Of a DNA stretch of 64,000 nt, positions 58,453 through 64,000 are shown in pieces. The notes under the pieces are model-generated. The model did not search any database, was not told the origin of the DNA, and was given only the letters and a program-made list of their open reading frames with translations. Position 1 is the stretch's first letter. Each line of letters opens with the position of its first letter. This DNA is from Trileptium ribeirensis (lineage: Eukaryota > Nematoda > Enoplea > Enoplida > Thoracostomopsidae), in contig JASANE010026683.1 in assembly GCA_030248225.1 (NCBI GenBank), positions 1 to 64,000 on the forward strand, written 5' to 3'. A program made the translations under genes and the position numbers.

Positions 58453-60312
58453 CTAACAGCTTTCTATATATTTTATTTTTAATTGCATTCCTTTTAGGTA
58501 AATTATAATCGCTAGTCGGCCCATTCCATTTTGAGCGTTCGCCCCCGTGGGAGCATGCTCCTTCCTTGTTATTGATCGGTGCACCCCCGCTTGTGTCGTG
58601 CCATTTTGGTGGCGGCGACGACCATGCCGCATGTGGTGCAGATCTTCCACTTCTGGGTGTATACGCGCCTGAGGCCGGCCCTGATGATGGACCGCGCCCC
58701 TGTGTCCACCCGATTCCTCGGTCGCGGTACATGCACGAAGGTGGCGGACGATGTTTGATTCTGATATACACTTGTTGCAGTTTTCGCAGTGTCGCATCGA
58801 TGTGTTGTCGCACTTCGTGCCTCCGCACGACTTCGCGTGGTTCTGCAGAGAGCTTTCCGTCTTGAAGACGTCGTCACACCTCGTGCACACAAACGTCTTG
58901 TTGTGGCTGCTGTCGTTATGCAGCTTCCTTTGGTGTGCCACGAGTCCGGCTTTGCTCTTGAACGTCCTCTCGCAGCCCGGGAACTTGCATGTCAGCCCGT
59001 CCGCGCTATTCGTGTCGCGTGGCTGGTTGCGTGGACGTTGTGGTTCAGTCGCCTTGTTCCCATTGCCGCGTTCCCATTTGTCTAAGTGCTCCATCCTATC
59101 ACTGATGAGCTTCTTCCATTGTTGTCGGTCCGACGCCAGGCGGCCGGCATCCGTTCAGTCGTGCCTGCTTCCCGTAGCAGGCGTTTCCAATACAGCAGCG
59201 TCTTTCGCTTCCTTCCCTTCCGCTTACCGAAGGCTTCCAGTCCGGCGTGCCACCCGAGGATTGCGGCCTTGGTCTGCCTTGAGTCGTCCATGCGTAGAAC
59301 ATGGCCGATTCTTTCCAGCGCGCGTTTCTCTATTTTCCATCGGACGCTTTTGATGCCCAGGCTGCTGCGGACGTCTTGCTTGTTGGTTCCGGCGGCTTCC
59401 ATGTCCATGAGCGGGGCGCCACGCTTGTTGCTCCGGATGTGGCGGTAGTATCGGTCGATGCAGCTTTGTAGTTTCTTTCTTTCGCGCAGCTCCCATGTGC
59501 GTGTGCTACAGTCGAAGAGGAGGGCCGTTTCGACGCAAGCTTCGGTGACCGCTGCCTGCGTTCGTTTCGACAGCTTCGAGTGATGCAGTCGTTTCTTCAC
59601 TTTGTGCCACGCCCCGCTGGCTCGGCTGAGCCGGGTTTTCACGTCGCTCGCGGCTCCGACCCAACACCCCAGCATCCGTACTTTCCCGCCTTCCTCAGAG
59701 CCAAAGACGAGGTGTTCTTCCTTGTCGTCGTTGCTCCTTTCCTCAAACATTGCCATCGCCCACGTGACCGCTTCGGTGCCAGCTTCGATTTCGTCGGATG
59801 TGCCGATGACGGTGGTATCATCTGCGAAGAGTGACATCGATAGCCACCGAGGGACCGCAGCGCTGTTGTGTTTTGCCCACAAAGTCGAGCCCGGCAAATT
59901 GTTCCCCGGTACCCAATGCCACGGTATTCCCACCGACATACCGTTCTCGTCGGCCAGCTTCCGGCGTTCGTCCTCGGCTATTCGCATCACGGCTTGGTGG
60001 TAGACATTGTCTAACGTTGCTGAGAGTGTCCGTAACAGGCCCAAGGGAGCCCTCGCCCGAAAAATTTGTTGAGCGGGCCATGGGTTGGCTATTCCCACCA
60101 CCCGCTGATGTGCCGCGGGAGGTATCGAGGACGTCAGTATTATATCGATCCTCGATCCTTTTCCGCCGCCCTGGTGTATCCTCAGCCGCAACGCCCCAGA
60201 GGGGGGCGTGCGTTACCCGTCTGCGCCACCTTGGAGGCAAAACACCGAGCAGACCGCTAGTCGACCCCATAATCAACAAATCAATATCGTCCCCGTCAAC
60301 ATCGTCCTTCAT
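58453..60312 (-). pseudogene. LINE: endonuclease scrap, RT half and C-terminal C2H2 fingers
   Basis: GC-rich minus-strand remnant. The frame opening at 60191 begins with an endonuclease-like GGGKGSRIDIILTS, then jumps straight to the RT region: VYHQAVMRIAEDE, GIPWHWVPGNNLPG and the catalytic FADDTT (residues 122-127). Most of the endonuclease and RT fingers are therefore missing. A thumb-like region follows, with KSVRWKIEKRALERIGHVLR. A frameshift near 59130 leads to a frame with four finger-like motifs: CKFPGC..H (58980), CTRC..C, CENC..C, and after another frameshift near 58730, CTTCGM..HKRGC. C2H2 fingers after the RT are known in some LINE lineages. No poly-A tail is seen. Confidence 0.85.
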
Positions 60313-60827
60313 CTCAACCAGTTACCAACATCTTACCAGGCACACAATAATGCTCCTCATAGTTCATCCCGTACGGCCCGGCACCAGAATTGGAACTGAT
60401 AGTAAAGTCGTATATGTCTACGGCCAATTTGTCCAATCCGCACCGCTCCCGAAGTTGTCAACCATCACAACCGCCATTTCATCAACCCCTCAAAATATCG
60501 ACGGATTATGGGGTCGCATTAAGCAATTCTTCCGCACCCGCAGTGGCAACAATCCCGAAGACTTCAATCGTTACGCAATATAATAGAGTTAGCGTCCAAC
60601 AAACACAATACGGTCGGCAATATGATTGGTCAAATCCACGATTACAGACCACATTAAAGGTAAATGTATTCTATATCTCTTAACTTTTAGATAGGTACAT
60701 CTTAAGTTTTTAACTCTATTTTGAGAGCATAATCATTACTATTTACCCCATACTTACCGTATCCATTTTTCCAGCAATTTATATAGCAAATATAACGCTA
60801 CGACACATCTCCCTTTTACCCAGTGAC
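60313..60827. other. Intergenic segment, open in several plus frames
   Basis: From 60260 to about 60670 plus-strand frames are unusually open, ending in VQQTQYGRQYDWSNPRLQTT with LK and then a donor-like gtaaat at 60660. The residues are Gln/Asn/Ser/Pro-rich. It could be part of a decayed or real exon of an unknown gene. I see no acceptor or partner exon that settles it. Confidence 0.25.
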
Positions 60828-61190
60828 CAAGGGCGCAGCCATGAATTTTGAAGGGGGGGGGTCGTGGCCCACAGTGGGTACCTAAAAAGGGGAGGGTCCG
60901 AGAGGGTCGCGGTCAGAAATGTAAAAGCGGGGTCCAGAATTGGTATATTAAGAACGCCATAATAAGGTAAAAATGCAACTGTGGCCAAAATAGCGAATTT
61001 TTATACAAAAATGTGAAGTTTGGTAAAAAAATACGGTTGCAAGTAATTGTTTTCCAGTGCGAGAGAGGTTAGTTTTAGGACAATTTTTGACATTATTTTC
61101 AACCGGAATCATTCAAAAAAATTTTGTTTGGGGTTGAACCAAAAGGGGGGGGGGGTCGTGACCCCCGCAACCCCCCTGGCTACGCCCTTG
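60828..61190. mobile_element. 363-bp hAT MITE with perfect TSD
   Basis: Left CAAGGGCGCAGCCATG, right GGCTACGCCCTTG; inverted repeats differ at one base over 14. The 8-bp duplication CCAGTGAC is identical at 60820-60827 and 61191-61198. G-run and C-run subterminal blocks (GGGGGGGGTCGTG and CCCCCGCAACCCCCC) resemble those of the full-length hAT at 49192, a plausible but unproven mobiliser. Confidence 0.95.
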
Positions 61191-61198
61191 CCAGTGAC

Positions 61199-62162
61199 CC
61201 CAGTATAATATAACCAGACATCGTAGTTAAATTATGACACCACTATCGCGCTGCGAGCCCCAGGTTGACCCTACAAATTTGTTTACCTGCTTCTCGTACA
61301 GATACAACCGAAATTATTAACATATACTTTTTCACTTTTGACAATTGTTCCTTGCAGGAAATAACATGGCCCCAATGCACACCGGACTAGTAACTCTATA
61401 ATTATATCCATATTTGAAAACTACGAGGTTTTTACGTAGGTTGACCAAAAAACCAGCTTAATCCATATGTCGAGTTGTGGCCAAAATTCAAAAAATAGCC
61501 GAAATTGAGATGTTGACCTTTTCCACGTCTCTCAACTTTAGGGGTTCATAGGGAGCCCCCTTAAAGATAGTGCCTCAACAACTTTTCAATTCTGTGCGAG
61601 TCTAAAGTTGTCCCATGAGGTATAGGGGTGGACGATTTTAAGCGCAGCTTTAAGCGTTTACATATCGAAAAAGGTACCAATAATTACACATTTTTAAATC
61701 GATTAAAACCGAGAATAATAGATAACAATGGACGACACTGTTCTCGAAGCGATATCTTTCGGGTGTATAAGATGATTAGGGGTACAGAGACTATGGGCTC
61801 ATAGTTGAAAAAAATCAGTAATGAAAGATGGGCCATGGGTAGTGTGGATCGTTTTTTCGATTGGTCACGGTGGGTAGGGTCACGCATGATGGGTCGGGGG
61901 TCCAAACGCTATGAGTCCAATCAGACGTGATAAATTTGTCCTCTGTTCTCCGTCTCGTTCACTTAATATATTTGACGAAACTGCATAAACACATAAGCAA
62001 TGCTGCGTAACCATGTAATATATTTTCATTTTACCTACATTCAATAATTTTAACATGCATATATTAATTCAACCAGCGTAGTGCTCTTAATAATCAACGT
62101 TTTCATCGACGAAATAACACCTTTCAACAATGGCATGTTTTTACTAATGCAAGAATGAGACC
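61199..62162. other. Intergenic, no gene seen
   Basis: AT-rich; no feature recognised. Confidence 0.5.
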
Positions 62163-62426
62163 AAAGGTGTGTTCAAACGTTCAAACTTTTTGCTCAACTT
62201 TTGAGCTCAAAATTTGACGGTGATTTTTAAAGATTTGCGCTGTTTCAAAATTAGAGATCAAAATCTGAGCTCAAACTTTTTCAGGTACTACATATCTCGT
62301 GGATGATTGCCTGCAGGAATATTGTTGAAAAGTTTGAACAGTGTTCACGCGTTCAAACTTACGAGAAATGAAAAAAAGATGCCTTCAAATTTTGAGCAAA
62401 AAGTTTGACCGTTTGAACACACCTTA
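62163..62426. mobile_element. Palindromic MITE family B copy (best preserved)
   Basis: AAAGGTGTGTTCAAACGTTC then AAACTTTTTGCTCAA on the left; TTGAGCAAAAAGTTTGACCG then TTTGAACACACCTT on the right. The arms pair over about 35 bp. The core has CTCAAACTTTTTCAGGTA, also found in the copy at 21214. AATGAG occurs just outside both ends at slightly different offsets, so the duplication length is unclear. Confidence 0.78.
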
Positions 62427-62560
62427 ATGAGCTAGTATATATTTTTATTTTAGCTATATGAAACTATTAGTAATGTAACAAAAGGCGCAGGCTGTGTAGA
62501 AAACAAATGCGTGTTTATGGTTGAGATGCTAATAATGGCTCACTATTTCACAGATCTTTT

Positions 62561-62950
62561 AGAACTCGGAGCAATGTAAGAGAGCTTCGGCTGATTCAAG
62601 GTTTAAAATCAGTACCAATTATCTAGAACTCGGAGCAATGTAAGAGAGCTTGCGGCTGATTCAAGGTTTAAAATCAATACCAGTTATCTAGAACTCGGAG
62701 CAATGTAAGAGAACTTGCCGCTGATTCAAGGTTTAAAATCAGTACCAATTATCTAGAACTCGGAGCAATGTAAGATAGCTTGCGGCTGATTCAAGGTTTA
62801 AAATCAGTACAAATTAATAAAAAACTTGGAGCAATGTAAGTGAGATTGCGGCTGATTAAAGGTTTAAAATCAGTACCAATTATCTAGAACTCGGAGCAAT
62901 GTAAGAGAGCTTGCGGCTGATTCAAGGTTTAAAATCAGTACCAATTATCA
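62561..62950. repeat. 65-bp tandem repeat, 6 copies
   Basis: AGAACTCGGAGCAATGTAAG starts units at 62561, 62625, 62690, 62755, 62821 (variant) and 62886. Steps are 64, 65, 65, 66 and 65 bp. Units share GGCTGATTCAAGGTTTAAAA then TCAGTACCAATTATCT. Units differ by only a few bases, indicating recent expansion or homogenisation. Confidence 0.95.
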
Positions 62951-64000
62951 ATTTATTAACTAAAAATTTAGCAGCGTTATGCTCCCAAAATTTAATGTTT
63001 GTGCATTTGCCATGCTTATCCGCATAACTTTGGCGCTGTATGTTAAAGTTATAGTAAGGCACATAATGCGGCGCTTACGTTATAAATTAGCCAACAACTG
63101 GAAAAAAGATTTGTTTCTCAATAATCACGACTATACCAAGATGCACGGTAGTCAAAAGGGCTGTGACAACGGATACAACGTACTGAAAACTCGTTGACAC
63201 CGTATATTTTAAACAAGTTTTTAGATGTGGGGGAAATAATTATATGCAAATTTTAAATTGTATAAACACATTCATGGTATGTCGTACACCATATCTTACT
63301 AATAGCGTTGTTTAAAAAAGGTTGAACCACAGATGAAAAAATTGTAACCCACAATTTTTTGTATGTTTTCGGTTTGACATATGAAATATACTGTTGTCCT
63401 CGAGCACAACATAATTTAACTCCAATACAAAAATCGCTACACACATGAAGCCAAATGGAGTCAAACTGTTCAAAAAACATGACAGACAATGCAGAGATAA
63501 ATGCCATGAGAACATTGTTTATAAAGACGCCACTGCAGTTTATCTTACCTAATCTACTGGTCGATATTATAAATTGTAACATAAAAAGCTGAATTGGGAA
63601 ACATGATTCCAGACAATAGATTAAAAATTAACAAGCAAAAATCCGAGAATCTAAGCAATACTAAAACCAAAATCTGCGACATTTCGACGGGTTTTGTGGG
63701 TTCAAAAAATTTTCAAAACCATAAAACCTTGGTATAACTTTTAACGAAAACCATCGTTTCGAGACTCCAGTGGCACACATGTTGAAAAATTAAAACATTC
63801 CAATTCACACCAGTCCTCACAATACAGAAATATAACACACAATAAATTAATACAACAATAAACAACACAAATAACGACATTTAAAACAACTACAGATATA
63901 CAAACAAAATGTCGCCCGGGAAAAACAATTGCTCCGTTTTGAAGTACAAAAAACACCCTAGACGCAACATAGAACATATACACGAAAGCCAGCCGAAAAC
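62951..64000. other. Right edge, no gene seen
   Basis: AT-rich. Frames at 63253-63582 and 63741-63983 (minus) are hydrophobic and AT-driven; no recognised product. Confidence 0.45.

Noticed and set aside
58751..60583. Long plus-strand frames (200 and 250 codons)
   Set aside because: They are shadows of the GC-rich LINE coding sequence on the minus strand, which has clear RT and zinc-finger motifs.

Overview
This is an animal nuclear genomic window. It is AT-rich, has one long spliced gene with GT-AG introns, and is packed with eukaryotic transposons: hAT elements, non-LTR retrotransposons, tRNA-derived SINE heads and TIR miniature elements. There is no sign of bacterial or viral gene organisation. 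The gene content only says 'metazoan, probably invertebrate'; I cannot place the phylum.

The backbone is a single minus-strand gene running from an ATG near 47351 to the left window edge. I rebuilt 15 coding exons from splice sites, matching phases and protein similarity. They are at 47351-46999, 39279-39027, 38835-38391, 36888-36810, 34780-34656, 33028-32904, 23421-23251, 21958-21763, 21058-20924, 15176-14718, 13079-12952, 12468-12351, 4438-4316, 3354-3181 and 2064-1822. A possible 16th lies at 78-1. Every junction is phase-compatible. The product is a BTB-BACK-kelch protein whose domain order and local motifs match IVNS1ABP (NS1-BP/KLHL39), at about 1042 residues before the window edge. That is much longer than the vertebrate protein, because of an N-terminal extension of about 200 residues, a low-complexity insert of about 100 residues inside the BTB fold, and a long linker before the kelch propeller.

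The introns (0.2-9.5 kb) hold repeats. In order they include a 50-bp minisatellite (4.5 kb), a decayed Tyr/Gln/Asn-rich coding-like stretch (5.5-6.1 kb), hAT MITEs (8.3-9.4 and 11.8-12.3 kb), and a 1.7-kb TIR element carrying about 355-bp tandem repeats (17.5-19.2 kb). Further right are a 145-bp tandem array (27.9-28.7 kb), a 31-34-bp minisatellite (31.7-32.25 kb), a CR1/L2-like LINE remnant (40.0-42.0 kb) cut by a GAGCCG-rich hAT-like insertion (42.0-43.8 kb), and a hAT MITE with a perfect target duplication (45.8-46.8 kb). At least ten copies of one short palindromic MITE family are scattered throughout.

Upstream of the gene lie a full-length 5.2-kb hAT element with perfect 8-bp target duplications and an almost intact transposase (49192-54398), hAT-like ends at 55.75-56.54 kb, an internally deleted LINE with C-terminal C2H2 zinc fingers (58.45-60.3 kb), a 363-bp hAT MITE (60.83-61.19 kb), a palindromic MITE (62.16-62.43 kb) and a six-copy 65-bp tandem array (62.56-62.95 kb). 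The most notable theme is a set of hAT-type elements whose ends are built from different short tandem words (CCGGTT, GACCCGG, GAGCCGAGCC, CGGGCCGGGCC, GGCTAAAA).
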